Below are positions 8,013 through 16,607 of a DNA stretch of 60,983 nt, in pieces. Under the pieces are notes generated by a model. That model saw nothing but the letters and a program-made list of their open reading frames with translations, was not told the DNA's origin and did no database searches. The position numbers were made by a program, and so were the translations under genes. This stretch comes from Paenibacillus radicis (ex Xue et al. 2023). Its GTDB lineage: Bacteria > Bacillota > Bacilli > Paenibacillales > NBRC-103111. Positions within the stretch are counted from its first letter, which is position 1. Each line of letters starts with the position of its first letter. Location of the stretch: contig NZ_JANQBD010000040.1 of assembly GCF_024722015.1 (NCBI RefSeq), positions 1 to 60,983 on the forward strand, written 5' to 3'.

Positions 8013-8040
8013 ATTATAGCTTTCGAAGACTTTTTGTCAA
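8013..8040 (-). promoter_or_regulatory. cysH-sat promoter
   Basis: Minus strand: TTGACA (8035-8040), 16 bp, TATAAT (8013-8018); both hexamers match the sigma-A consensus. The 60 bp between it and cysH are very AT-rich with partial dyads, a plausible place for a sulfur regulator such as CymR, but I cannot assign an operator by eye. Confidence 0.75.
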
Positions 8041-8105
8041 ATTAAATTTTTCTCGGGCTAATTATTATTATATTCGGGCTTTTGCCTAAAGGTGTTATGA
8101 AAAAC

Positions 8106-8141
8106 AAAAAACCTTTCCACCATAATAGCGGAAAGGTTTTT
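8106..8141 (-). terminator. terminator of rplM-rpsI
   Basis: A 12-bp inverted repeat (aaaaacctttcc / ggaaaggttttt) around an 11-base loop begins 15 bp beyond the rpsI stop codon, with a T-rich end on the minus strand. Confidence 0.9.
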
Positions 8142-8156
8142 ATAGTAAGTAAAGTA

Positions 8157-8549
8157 TTAACGTTTCGAGAACTGAGGAGCACGACGTGCTGCTTTCAAAC
8201 CGTACTTCTTACGTTCCTTCATACGAGGATCACGAGTCAAGAATCCTGCTTTCTTCAAGGATCCACGGAATTCAGGATCAGCTTTCAGAAGTGCACGGGA
8301 AATGCCGTGACGGATTGCTCCTGCTTGTCCAGAGATTCCTCCACCGTTAGCAATAACCAATACATCGTATTGACCTAATGTTTCAGTTAGGTTTAAAGGT
8401 TGTTTTACGATCAGTTTCAATGTTTCCAAACCGAAGTATTCATCTAGCTCGCGTTTGTTGATTACAATACGGCCTTCGCCTGGTACCAAACGTACACGTG
8501 CTACCGAATGCTTACGACGGCCTGTTCCATAATATTGAACTTGTGCCAC
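8157..8549 (-). CDS. rpsI: 30S ribosomal protein S9
   Basis: A 130-aa protein of normal length. It has the family start VQYYGTGRRKHSVARVRL and the conserved tail ending SKR, whose terminal Arg contacts P-site tRNA. It follows rplM by 20 bp and shares its promoter and leader. The gene is ended by a strong intrinsic terminator. Confidence 0.97.
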   Translation of the reverse strand: MAQVQYYGTGRRKHSVARVRLVPGEGRIVINKRELDEYFGLETLKLIVKQPLNLTETLGQYDVLVIANGGGISGQAGAIRHGISRALLKADPEFRGSLKKAGFLTRDPRMKERKKYGLKAARRAPQFSKR

Positions 8550-8569
8550 AAGACAGTCCTCCCTTTATA

Positions 8570-9007
8570 TTATCCGCGAAGTTCATACACAACAGGCTGT
8601 TGAGCTTGGTGTGGATGTTCCGATCCCGCGTATACTTTTAATTTTGTTTTCATGCTGTCGCCAAGACGATTTTTAGGAAGCATACCGTGAATCGCAAGTT
8701 CGATTACACGCTCAGGCTTATTGTTAATCATATCTTGTGCTGAAGTTACTTTCAAACCACCTGTGTACATAGAGTGACGGTAGTACATTTTGTTTTGCAA
8801 TTTTTTACCCGTCAAATGGATTTTCTCTGCATTAATGACAATAACAAAGTCTCCTGTGTCAACATGAGGTGTGAATTCAGGTTTGTGTTTGCCGCGAATC
8901 AGGCTTGCTGCTTCGCTTGCAAGACGACCTAGAGTTTTGTCAGTCGCGTCGATAATGTGCCATTTGCGTTCTACTTCATTAGGCTTAGCCATATATGTGG
9001 TACGCAT
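8570..9007 (-). CDS. rplM: 50S ribosomal protein L13
   Basis: A 145-aa protein with conserved blocks TLGRLAS, LIRGKHKPEFTPHVDTGDFV and GMLPKNRLG. L13 binds 23S rRNA early in 50S assembly. The ATG at 9007 has GGAGG 8 bp upstream and gives MRTTYMAK, like B. subtilis; a TTG directly before it is not needed. It is first in the rplM-rpsI operon behind a 180-nt structured leader. Confidence 0.97.
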   Translation of the reverse strand: MRTTYMAKPNEVERKWHIIDATDKTLGRLASEAASLIRGKHKPEFTPHVDTGDFVIVINAEKIHLTGKKLQNKMYYRHSMYTGGLKVTSAQDMINNKPERVIELAIHGMLPKNRLGDSMKTKLKVYAGSEHPHQAQQPVVYELRG

Positions 9008-9190
9008 CAATAGTTCCTCCTAAACATTTTGCATTTCAGTGCTCATAATGATAAGACAACTCAGTTGTGATGGACAACTAGTCATTTCATCATCTTATAT
9101 CTATTTGTATCGTTCATAATTATTTAAATAGGTTTTGACCCTGCCTTGATCCGGGGCCGTGGGATAGCCGATCAAGAAACGCCAATTGAT
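9008..9190 (-). promoter_or_regulatory. 5' leader of rplM-rpsI, probable L13 autoregulatory leader
   Basis: About 180 nt separate the promoter from the rplM start. The RNA can form a stem TTGATC ... GGATCAA (about 9147-9176) and a second hairpin around ACAACTGAGTTGT (about 9057-9070). An L13-binding leader is known for this operon in Firmicutes; I assign it by position and by the paired hairpins, not by an alignment. Confidence 0.5.
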
Positions 9191-9219
9191 ATTGTACTAC
9201 ATCTGAAGGAACAAATCAA
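9191..9219 (-). promoter_or_regulatory. rplM-rpsI promoter
   Basis: Minus strand: TTGATT (9214-9219), exactly 17 bp, TACAAT (9191-9196). It lies just before the truA stop codon at 9234, so rplM-rpsI is transcribed independently of truA. Confidence 0.75.
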
Positions 9220-9233
9220 GACGTTATTCCAGC

Positions 9234-9992
9234 CTATTTATATAATACTTCCCACAGCGTTAATCCATGCGACATTGCTGTCGGACCGGCACTGGCGCGA
9301 TTACGTGCATTCAGTATGTCCTTAACTTCCTCGCTGGAACGTTTGCCTTCTCCGACTTGAATTAAGGTTCCCGCAATGATCCTTACCATGTTGTATAAAA
9401 AACCGTTACCGGTCAAATATATATGAATAGCATAGGATTGTAAAAGGGGGTCGAGCTGCTCACATTCCATTCTTGCTTCATAAACCGTACGAATATTAGA
9501 TACCTTCGTAGAGCGAACGGAACAGAAGGATGTGAAGTCATGCTCACCTTTAAGGTATTCGAGCCCTGCTCTCATCTCTTCTGTATTAAGAGGTGTAGGA
9601 TGATAAAACTCCAAGTGCCTTTTAAATAAATCGGGATGTTTTCCGCAACGAATCGTATACCGGTACGTTTTTTGAACAGCCGCTCTTCTTGAATGGAAGT
9701 TATCATCTACAAGCTTTGCTCCACTTACTAAAATATCTGCAGGCAATAGTGTATTCAAAGCCATACACCATCGCTCTACCGGTATTTTTGAAGCCGTTAA
9801 ATAGTTGATGACTTGACAGCGTGCATGTACTCCTGCATCCGTCCGGCCTGACGATGTTACTTTTATCGTCTCCCCAGTCAATGACAGAAGAGCTCGCTCC
9901 AAAACGTCCTGAATAGTATTCTGATTAGGTTGGGTTTGAAAACCGCAGTATGCTGTTCCGTCATAACTGACAGTCATGCAAATGTTTCTCAC
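9234..9992 (-). CDS. truA: tRNA pseudouridine(38-40) synthase TruA
   Basis: A 252-aa pseudouridine synthase that modifies positions 38-40 in the tRNA anticodon arm. The catalytic Asp lies in SGRTDAGVHA (about residues 48-57), and YDGTAYCGFQ and NGFLYNMVRIIAGTL are family motifs. The GTG start at 9992 follows GGAGG by 6 bp. It comes after the rplQ terminator and before the rplM promoter. The ecfA1-ecfA2-ecfT genes that precede truA in B. subtilis are absent here. Confidence 0.95.
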   Translation of the reverse strand: MRNICMTVSYDGTAYCGFQTQPNQNTIQDVLERALLSLTGETIKVTSSGRTDAGVHARCQVINYLTASKIPVERWCMALNTLLPADILVSGAKLVDDNFHSRRAAVQKTYRYTIRCGKHPDLFKRHLEFYHPTPLNTEEMRAGLEYLKGEHDFTSFCSVRSTKVSNIRTVYEARMECEQLDPLLQSYAIHIYLTGNGFLYNMVRIIAGTLIQVGEGKRSSEEVKDILNARNRASAGPTAMSHGLTLWEVLYK

Positions 9993-10071
9993 GGTCTACC
10001 TCCGTAATTCCATCACACTTGTTGCAGCTGATAAATCTGCAAAGAAGCATCAGTTGACAACCTCAGGCTAC

Positions 10072-10106
10072 AAAAAAAAGGGTTTCATCAGAATCAAGAT
10101 GATCCC
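10072..10106 (-). terminator. terminator of the ribosomal gene cluster after rplQ
   Basis: Minus strand: GGGATCATC and GATGAAACCC form an imperfect stem followed by eight U. It lies 20 bp after the rplQ stop and is the first terminator I can see after rpsJ, so the whole S10-spc-alpha block can be one transcript. Confidence 0.65.
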
Positions 10107-10125
10107 GTCCACCCTTCCTACCCTT

Positions 10126-10491
10126 TTATGCACGATCTACAAGCTCTAAATATACCATAGGCGCTGCATCGCCGCGACGAGGTCCAAGCTTTAAGATTCG
10201 AGTGTAACCACCTTGACGTTCTGCGTAACGAGGAGCTAGATCAGAGAACAATTTTTGGATTGCATCTTGATTCTCGTTTGCTGCTTCACGACGAACAAAG
10301 GAAGCAACTTGACGGCGAGCGTGAAGATCTCCACGTTTTGCCAGTGTGATTAATTTTTCTGCTATGGAGCGCAATTCCTTCGCCTTAGCTTCAGTCGTTT
10401 GGATGCGTTCGTGTATAAACAAGTCAGTTACCAAGTCGCGAAATAAAGCTTTACGCGCACTGGAATCACGACCTAATTTTTGGTATGCCAT
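10126..10491 (-). CDS. rplQ: 50S ribosomal protein L17
   Basis: A 121-aa protein with the family opening YQKLGRDSSARKALFRDL and the tail block RILKLGPRRGDAAPMVYLEL. It lies near the peptide exit tunnel. It is the last gene of the cluster, 33 bp after rpoA, as in B. subtilis. Confidence 0.97.
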   Translation of the reverse strand: MAYQKLGRDSSARKALFRDLVTDLFIHERIQTTEAKAKELRSIAEKLITLAKRGDLHARRQVASFVRREAANENQDAIQKLFSDLAPRYAERQGGYTRILKLGPRRGDAAPMVYLELVDRA

Positions 10492-10524
10492 TTGTGCAAC
10501 CTCCTTCTGCTTAATTAGAGACGA

Positions 10525-11469
10525 TTAATCTTCCATTCTAAGGCCAAGACCAAGCTCTTCCAGCTTTTCTTGTACCTCTTCTAGAGATTTACGTCCAAGA
10601 TTACGAACCTTCATCATGTCTTCTTCCGTTTTCGTAATCAGTTCCTGTACAGTGTTGATGCCAGCGCGCTTCAGGCAGTTGTAAGAACGGACAGAAAGAT
10701 CAAGCTCTTCGATAGTCATCTCAAGCACTTTTTCTTTCTTGTCTTCTTCTTTCTCCACCATAATTTCAGCGTCTTTGGCTTCATCAGTTAAACCGACAAA
10801 CAACATCAGATGCTCCGTTAAAATCTTGGCGCCCAAGCTTACAGCTTCTTCAGGTCGAATACTTCCATCGGTCCAGACTTCGAGGGTTAGTTTGTCATAG
10901 TTAGTTACTTGACCGACGCGAGTGTTTTCAACGCTGTAGTTGACGCGAGTAATCGGAGTGTAGATCGAATCAATCGGAATAACTCCGATTAATTGCTCTT
11001 CTTTTTTGTTTTTGTCAGCTTGTACGTATCCGCGACCACGATTAGCATGAATACGCATGTGAAGACGCGCGTCAGAGGATAATGTAGCGATATGCAAATC
11101 CGGATTAAGGATTTCTACATCGCTATCACCGCGAATGTCGCCAGCTACAACAGCACCCTCACCTTCAGCATCGATCTCCAACACTTTCTCTTCGTCGGAG
11201 TGAATCTTTAACGATAGCCCTTTAAGGTTAAGGATAATCTCCGTAACATCTTCCATAACGCCTGGAACAGTTGAGAACTCGTGCAAAACTCCATCGATCT
11301 GAACGGAGGTTACAGCAGCCCCCGGTAAAGAGGACAGCAAGATTCTGCGAAGCGAGTTCCCAAGTGTAGTTCCATAGCCTCTTTCCAATGGTTCAACAAC
11401 AAATTTGCCATATGACCCATCTTCACTCAATGATACGGTTTCTATTTTCGGCTTTTCGATCTCGATCAC
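10525..11469 (-). CDS. rpoA: RNA polymerase subunit alpha
   Basis: A 314-aa protein. The N-terminal domain (about 1-230) dimerises and starts assembly, shown by the GYGTTLGNSLRRILLSSLPG block. The C-terminal domain (about 250-314) binds UP elements and activators, shown by LDLSVRSYNCLKRAGI and MMKVRNLGRKSLEEV. The GTG start lies 7 bp after GGAGG. A 125-bp spacer after rpsK holds a possible internal promoter. Confidence 0.97.
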   Translation of the reverse strand: MIEIEKPKIETVSLSEDGSYGKFVVEPLERGYGTTLGNSLRRILLSSLPGAAVTSVQIDGVLHEFSTVPGVMEDVTEIILNLKGLSLKIHSDEEKVLEIDAEGEGAVVAGDIRGDSDVEILNPDLHIATLSSDARLHMRIHANRGRGYVQADKNKKEEQLIGVIPIDSIYTPITRVNYSVENTRVGQVTNYDKLTLEVWTDGSIRPEEAVSLGAKILTEHLMLFVGLTDEAKDAEIMVEKEEDKKEKVLEMTIEELDLSVRSYNCLKRAGINTVQELITKTEEDMMKVRNLGRKSLEEVQEKLEELGLGLRMED

Positions 11470-11530
11470 TTATAACCCTCCTTCAAAACGTCGGTTTCCC
11501 TCTGGATAACTTAAGACGCATAAAACGTGC

Positions 11531-11559
11531 AGTATATCTATCCAAATAGTATTCACCAA
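11531..11559 (-). promoter_or_regulatory. possible internal promoter before rpoA
   Basis: Minus strand: TTGGTG (11554-11559), 17 bp, TATACT (11531-11536), in the unusually long rpsK-rpoA spacer. The -35 is poor. The same region can fold as ATCCAA ... TTGGAT, so it may instead be an mRNA structure. Confidence 0.35.
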
Positions 11560-11594
11560 TATTGGATAATTATACCACTATTCGCAATCCTGAA

Positions 11595-11990
11595 TTAGAC
11601 ACGACGACGTTTTGGAGGACGGCAACCGTTATGTGGAACAGGAGTCACGTCTTTAATCAGGTTTACTTCCAAACCTGCTGCTTGCAGAGAGCGGATAGCC
11701 GCTTCACGACCTGCACCAGGGCCTTTAACCATAACTTCTACTACCTTCATGCCATGCTCCATAGCTGCTTTCGCTGCAGACTCAGCTGCCATTTGAGCAG
11801 CAAAAGGAGTGCTTTTACGAGAGCCTTTAAAGCCCAGGTTTCCTGCACTAGCCCATGAGATTGCATTACCATGAGGATCTGTGATAGTTACAATCGTGTT
11901 GTTAAACGTAGAGCGGATATGAGCCACTCCAGTATCAATATTTTTCCGATCACGGCGTTTGGTACGAACAACTTTTTTAGGTTTAGCCAT
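11595..11990 (-). CDS. rpsK: 30S ribosomal protein S11
   Basis: A 131-aa protein with conserved IRSTFNNTIVTITDPHGNAI, the GRKSTPFAAQ-type block and the basic tail HNGCRPPKRRRV. It lies at the platform of the small subunit. It follows rpsM by 21 bp. Confidence 0.98.
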   Translation of the reverse strand: MAKPKKVVRTKRRDRKNIDTGVAHIRSTFNNTIVTITDPHGNAISWASAGNLGFKGSRKSTPFAAQMAAESAAKAAMEHGMKVVEVMVKGPGAGREAAIRSLQAAGLEVNLIKDVTPVPHNGCRPPKRRRV

Positions 11991-12011
11991 TTTAAGTGTT
12001 AACCTCCTTTA

Positions 12012-12380
12012 CTATTTTTTCTTATTAGCTACTGTACGACGAGGACCTTTTCGTGTACGAGCATTAGTTTTAGTACGTTGACCACGAACAGGTAAGCCGC
12101 GGCGGTGACGAACACCACGATAGCATCCGATTTCGATCAAACGTTTAATGTTCAACGCGATTTCACGACGAAGATCACCTTCAACCTTAACCGTTTTATC
12201 AATTGCGTCACGAAGTTTGCTTACTTCGTCTTCCGTCAAATCGCGAACGCGAGTAGATGAACTAACACCAGTGTTAGCCAGAATTTTTTGGGAAGTAGTT
12301 GTACCGATACCAAAAATGTAAGTCAACGCGATTACAACGCGCTTATCACGAGGTAAGTCTACACCAGCAATACGTGCCAT
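12012..12380 (-). CDS. rpsM: 30S ribosomal protein S13
   Basis: A 122-aa protein: MARIAGVDLPRDKRV at the start, helix-two-turn-helix region, then the basic C-terminal RGQRTKTNARTRKGPRRT that contacts P-site tRNA. It forms subunit bridges at the 30S head. It is 16 bp after rpmJ. Confidence 0.98.
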   Translation of the reverse strand: MARIAGVDLPRDKRVVIALTYIFGIGTTTSQKILANTGVSSSTRVRDLTEDEVSKLRDAIDKTVKVEGDLRREIALNIKRLIEIGCYRGVRHRRGLPVRGQRTKTNARTRKGPRRTVANKKK

Positions 12381-12396
12381 TTATACGAGCACCTCC

Positions 12397-12510
12397 TTAA
12401 CCTTGTTTTTGTTTATGCTTAGGGTTTTCGCAAATTACCATTACGTTACCTTTGCGGCGAATGACTTTGCATTTCTCGCAAATGGGTTTGACCGATGGTC
12501 TAACTTTCAT
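12397..12510 (-). CDS. rpmJ: 50S ribosomal protein L36 (zinc form)
   Basis: A 37-aa protein beginning MKVRPSVKPICEKCKV, with the four zinc ligands CxxC ... C ... H of the zinc-binding L36 type. AGGAGG lies 8 bp before the ATG. It sits between infA and rpsM in the usual order. Confidence 0.95.
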   Translation of the reverse strand: MKVRPSVKPICEKCKVIRRKGNVMVICENPKHKQKQG

Positions 12511-12602
12511 TTTGATTACCTCCTGTGAGTTTTCGGAAGAAAACTTACTTCGTAAGGATTACAGAGCTTGCTTAGCAAGTTGGTTTCGAACAAAATACCG
12601 AT

Positions 12603-12821
12603 TTATTTAAAACGATAGGTTATACGGCCTCTGGTCAAATCATAAGGCGAAAGTTCCACCGTCACTTTGTCACCAGGCAAGATCCGAATAAAATGCATTC
12701 TGATTTTTCCGGATACATGAGCAAGTATCTTATGACCGTTCTCCAATTCAACCTTAAACATTGCATTAGGAAGAGGTTCAATCACTGTACCTTCAACTTC
12801 AATTACATCTTCTTTGGCCAC
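12603..12821 (-). CDS. infA: translation initiation factor IF-1
   Basis: A 72-aa OB-fold protein with the signature GHKILAHVSGKIRMHFIRIL and the tail YDLTRGRITYRFK. It occupies the A site during initiation. I use GTG 12821, 7 bp after GGAG, which gives the standard length; the ATG at 12827 is 1 bp from the ribosome-binding site and would overlap the upstream stop. A 92-bp spacer with a TTGCTAAGCAA hairpin separates it from rpmJ. Confidence 0.96.
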   Translation of the reverse strand: MAKEDVIEVEGTVIEPLPNAMFKVELENGHKILAHVSGKIRMHFIRILPGDKVTVELSPYDLTRGRITYRFK

Positions 12822-12823
12822 AG

Positions 12824-13132
12824 TCATTCTCCTTTCTCTTGTGCTTCTGATTCCATTTGATCCACATACTTAAAGAGTGCGAACCTCAGTTTACCGTTAG
12901 TTACGCGACCGCTTTCGAACAAGCTATCCACTACTTCACTGCTAACCATTTGCAGCAGCTCGAGATGACTCAAATTTTTCTTCTTAGGATGGTCAAATTT
13001 CCGTTTGTCGCCGTCTGCAATCCATACGAAACGTTGGTCTTCGACGCTGATTATAACAGCGTACTTCCCGGAATCTTTACCACGAACAATCCTAACAATT
13101 TGTCCGAGCTGAGGTATGTTAACCGAATTCAC
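12824..13132 (-). CDS. KOW-domain RNA-binding protein
   Basis: A 102-aa protein with an N-terminal KOW motif (PQLGQIVRIVRGKDSGKYAVI, split here as residues 7-27) typical of L14e/L19e-like RNA-binding proteins of Bacillales encoded between map and infA. The second half is charged and without recognised motifs. The GTG start follows AGGTGA by 4 bp and lies 8 bp after map. A ribosome-associated role is likely but not shown by the sequence. Confidence 0.85.
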   Translation of the reverse strand: MNSVNIPQLGQIVRIVRGKDSGKYAVIISVEDQRFVWIADGDKRKFDHPKKKNLSHLELLQMVSSEVVDSLFESGRVTNGKLRFALFKYVDQMESEAQEKGE

Positions 13133-13140
13133 TTTATCAC

Positions 13141-13893
13141 CTACGATCCAGACTTAGTGAGTATTTCATACCCTTCTGGAGTAATAGCGATGGTATGCTC
13201 AAAATGTGCGCACAGTGTGCCATCCACTGTAACAACCGTCCAATTGTCCGCCAGTGTTTTTACGAATCTTTCACCGACGTTGACCATGGGTTCAATTGCT
13301 AATACCATACCAGGTTTCAGACGAGGTCCTCGTCCTGGTAAACCGTAATTCGGAATTTGTGGCTCCTCATGAAGCTCAGAGCCAATTCCATGCCCTACAT
13401 ATTCTCGAACAATTGAAAAACCTTCATCCTCAACGCATTTTTGAATCGCATGAGAGATAGTGAATAATCGTGCATCCGGTTTAGCTTCTGCCAGACCATC
13501 GTACAAGCTTTTTTCAGTTACCTCTAATAACTTCTTAGCCGTTTCCGAAATTTCACCTACACCATACGTCCAAGCAGAATCTCCATGATATCCTTTGTAC
13601 TTAGCACCGATATCAAGACTGATGATGTCACCATCTTTAAGCTTACGTCCACTGGGGATGCCGTGAACCAATTCATCATTAACTGAAGCACAGATGCTGC
13701 CAGAAAAACCGTTATAGCCTTTAAAAGATGGGGTTGCACCCTGACTGCGAATAAAATCTTCTGCGATTTGATCCAACTCTTTGGTTGTAATATCGGGCCG
13801 AATCGATTTCTGTAATAAGCGATGCGTTTCGGCTACTATGCGTCCGGCTTCCCTCATTAAATCCAATTCAGCTGCTGATTTACAAATGATCAT
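13141..13893 (-). CDS. map: methionine aminopeptidase type I
   Basis: A 250-aa enzyme that removes N-terminal Met from new proteins. The five metal ligands are visible: two Asp in SLDIGAKYKGYHGDSAW, His in YVGHGIGSELHEEP, Glu in LAIEPM and Glu in HFEHTIAIT. It has no N-terminal zinc finger, as is usual for type Ia. The start overlaps the adk stop in a TAATG, indicating translational coupling. Confidence 0.96.
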   Translation of the reverse strand: MIICKSAAELDLMREAGRIVAETHRLLQKSIRPDITTKELDQIAEDFIRSQGATPSFKGYNGFSGSICASVNDELVHGIPSGRKLKDGDIISLDIGAKYKGYHGDSAWTYGVGEISETAKKLLEVTEKSLYDGLAEAKPDARLFTISHAIQKCVEDEGFSIVREYVGHGIGSELHEEPQIPNYGLPGRGPRLKPGMVLAIEPMVNVGERFVKTLADNWTVVTVDGTLCAHFEHTIAITPEGYEILTKSGS

Positions 13894-14543
13894 TACGCTT
13901 GCCCTCGCAATAGTGAACTGATTTGTGCAGTAACCGTATTTATTTCTTGCTCACCGTTAACCTCACGCAAGTTTCCTTTGTCACGATAATACGACAGCAA
14001 AGGTGCCGTCTTGTTCATGTACTCATCAAGACGAGTACCTACTTTTTCTTCGGTATCATCCGATCTTTGATACAGTTCACCTGAACACTTATCACATACA
14101 TTTTCAGTTGCAGGGGGGTTAAACAAGATATGATACGTAGCTCCACATGCTCTACAGATCCTTCTTCCAGTCAATCGAGCTAATAATAGATTGCGATCAA
14201 CACTCAAGTTAATCACATGATTTATGCTTTTACCCATAGCATGTAATATTTCGTCAAGCGCTTCTGCTTGAGAAATTGTTCTTGGAAACCCGTCAAGCAG
14301 GAAACCAGGAGCACAGTCAGACTGTTGAAGTCTTTCTTTCACAATACCTATGGTAATTTCGTCTGGTACCAGTAAACCTTGATCCACATACTTCTTTGCT
14401 TCAAGTCCTAGTGGCGTTCCCTGTTTCATTGCCAAACGAAACGCATCACCCGTAGAAATATGCGGGATTTGAAATTCATTGACGATACTTTCCGCCTGTG
14501 TACCTTTACCTGCACCAGGAGGCCCCATAAAGATTACGTTCAT
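13893..14543 (-). CDS. adk: adenylate kinase
   Basis: A 216-aa long-form enzyme (AMP + ATP to 2 ADP). The P-loop GPPGAGKGTQ is at residues 7-16, the AMP-binding segment includes ISTGDAFR, and the LID domain carries a zinc-binding Cys4 set (CRAC and CDKC). That zinc LID is common in Gram-positive Adk. It lies between secY and map in the spc cluster. Confidence 0.97.
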   Translation of the reverse strand: MNVIFMGPPGAGKGTQAESIVNEFQIPHISTGDAFRLAMKQGTPLGLEAKKYVDQGLLVPDEITIGIVKERLQQSDCAPGFLLDGFPRTISQAEALDEILHAMGKSINHVINLSVDRNLLLARLTGRRICRACGATYHILFNPPATENVCDKCSGELYQRSDDTEEKVGTRLDEYMNKTAPLLSYYRDKGNLREVNGEQEINTVTAQISSLLRGQA

Positions 14544-14627
14544 AATGACTTCCTCCCCATCACATCAAGTGATGCTAACAGCACAATAGGTGCCGATAGT
14601 TGATAAATCACTACCAGAACCTATTCG

Positions 14628-15929
14628 CTATTTATTAATGAAGCCTTTGTAGTGACGTTTGATCAATTGGCTCTCGATTTGCTTCATCGTTTCCAAACCA
14701 ACACCAATAACGATCAGCAGGGAAGTTCCACCTATGCTTACCGAAGCAGGCAAGCTGGCTAATTTCCCCAATATCATAGGCAAGATGGAGATCAGAGAAA
14801 GAAAAATAGCACCAGACAAAGTAATGCGTGTCATTACTCTTGTTAAGTACACAGCTGTTGTTTTACCAGGACGAATCCCAGGAATATAACCGCCGTTTTT
14901 CTTCATTTGATCGGCCATTTGCTCAGGGTTAATTTGAACAAACGTGTAGAAGAAGGTAAAACCAATGATTAACAGCACATACAAAGTCATCCCGAGTGGA
15001 TGTGTATAGTTGAGGTTAGTAATAATCCAGTCCGCTACGACATTACCTCTCCAAAAATTTGCTATGGTAGGAGGAAAAACGAGTAACGATAGAGCAAAGA
15101 TTACTGGAATTACGCCTGCAGCATTTACCTTTAACGGAATGTGTGTAGATTGACCACCATACATCTTACGGCCAACCACACGTTTTGCATACTGAACTGG
15201 AATTTTACGTACGCCTTGTTGAATAAAGATTACACCAGCAATAATTGCAATAATTACTACTGCAATAATCACCATTTTAATAATATTCAAGAAAAGCGCA
15301 TCTCCAGCTTCAGCAAACTGTGTTTTGTAGATCTGCGAAATTCCAGTTGGAATTGCAGCCACAATCCCTGCGAAGATGATAATGGAAATACCATTTCCAA
15401 TACCATTTTCAGTGATTTGTTCCCCTAACCACATCAGAAAAGCAGTACCAGCAGTAAGAACAATTGCAATTAAGGCATATGTTGTGAAGTTGGGACTCAC
15501 AACCAATCCAGCGTAGATCTGATTAAAGCCGATCGCCAAACCAAACGCTTGGATAATACCTAACACAATTGTACCATACCGAGTAATTTGTGCTAATTTC
15601 TTCCTGCCAACTTCTCCTTCTTTGGCCCATTGAGCAAACCTTGGTATTACATCCATCGATAATAGCTGAACTATAATCGAAGCTGTAATATAAGGCATAA
15701 TCCCCATCGCGAAGATGGAGAATTGAAACAATGCACCACCGGAGAAGGTGTTCAACAAGCCAAATACATCACTGGAATTGGCATGGTCCTGAGCTTTAAG
15801 AATAGCTGTGTTAATGTTAGGTACTGGAATGAAAGCACCAATTCTGTAGACGATTAATACCAACAAGGTAAAGAGGATTCTTTTCCTGAGATCGTCCACT
15901 TTCATAATATTGGATATGGTACGAAACAT
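14628..15929 (-). CDS. secY: Sec translocase channel SecY
   Basis: A 433-aa membrane protein with ten predicted transmembrane helices, forming the protein-conducting channel with SecE (encoded at 42.3 kb). Family motifs include GIMPYITASIIVQLL (helix 2, lateral gate) and IPVQYAKR ahead of the cytosolic loop that receives SecA or the ribosome. Its ATG overlaps the rplO stop in TAATG. Confidence 0.97.
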   Translation of the reverse strand: MFRTISNIMKVDDLRKRILFTLLVLIVYRIGAFIPVPNINTAILKAQDHANSSDVFGLLNTFSGGALFQFSIFAMGIMPYITASIIVQLLSMDVIPRFAQWAKEGEVGRKKLAQITRYGTIVLGIIQAFGLAIGFNQIYAGLVVSPNFTTYALIAIVLTAGTAFLMWLGEQITENGIGNGISIIIFAGIVAAIPTGISQIYKTQFAEAGDALFLNIIKMVIIAVVIIAIIAGVIFIQQGVRKIPVQYAKRVVGRKMYGGQSTHIPLKVNAAGVIPVIFALSLLVFPPTIANFWRGNVVADWIITNLNYTHPLGMTLYVLLIIGFTFFYTFVQINPEQMADQMKKNGGYIPGIRPGKTTAVYLTRVMTRITLSGAIFLSLISILPMILGKLASLPASVSIGGTSLLIVIGVGLETMKQIESQLIKRHYKGFINK

Positions 15930-16369
15930 TAAATCACCTCGGTTTTACCGCCGGCAGCCTGAATTTTATCTACCGCAGATTGGGAGAACTTATTAGCTTT
16001 TACGTTCAATTGAACAGTAATCTCACCATTACCCAAGATTTTAATGCCGTCTCTTGCATTCTTAACGATACCGGACTCTTGAAGTACTTCTGGCGTTACT
16101 TCCGTGCCAGCAGCAAACTTATTAAGTTCAGTTAAATTCACGATTGCAAATTCCTTACGGAAATGATTAGTGAATCCACGCTTAGGCAAGCGACGGTATA
16201 GAGGATTTTGTCCTCCCTCAAAACCAGGACGTACGCCACCGCCAGAACGAGCATTTTGCCCTTTATGACCGCGAGTTGATGTTTTACCCATACCACTACC
16301 GATTCCGCGTCCTACGCGTTTACGGGCTTTACGGGATCCAACTGCTGGAGTAAGTTCATGCAATTTCAT
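15929..16369 (-). CDS. rplO: 50S ribosomal protein L15
   Basis: A 146-aa protein with the Gly/Arg-rich start KRVGRGIGSGMGKTSTRGHK that threads into 23S rRNA, then a globular domain ending GGKTEVI. ATG 16369 has GGAGG 8 bp upstream, better than the GTG at 16378. It is translationally coupled to secY. Confidence 0.97.
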   Translation of the reverse strand: MKLHELTPAVGSRKARKRVGRGIGSGMGKTSTRGHKGQNARSGGGVRPGFEGGQNPLYRRLPKRGFTNHFRKEFAIVNLTELNKFAAGTEVTPEVLQESGIVKNARDGIKILGNGEITVQLNVKANKFSQSAVDKIQAAGGKTEVI

Positions 16370-16408
16370 CGTTTGCACCTCCTCTAATTCTTATTGATAA
16401 AAACTTAT

Positions 16409-16597
16409 TTATGCTTCTACTTCTTTAACTTCTACTAAATGACTTACTTGATTAACCATACCGCGAATCGCTGCATTGTCTTGTTGTGTTACGATTTGGT
16501 TAATTTTACGCAATCCAAGAGAAGTTACAGTACGACGTTGTACTTCTGGACGACCGATAAGGCTGCGTTTGAGGGTAATTTGCAATTGTTTAGCCAT
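16409..16597 (-). CDS. rpmD: 50S ribosomal protein L30
   Basis: A 62-aa protein. The motif LKRSLIGRPEVQRRTVTSLG is characteristic of L30. It follows rpsE by 10 bp. Confidence 0.96.
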   Translation of the reverse strand: MAKQLQITLKRSLIGRPEVQRRTVTSLGLRKINQIVTQQDNAAIRGMVNQVSHLVEVKEVEA

Positions 16598-16607
16598 GGT
16601 ATCCCTC

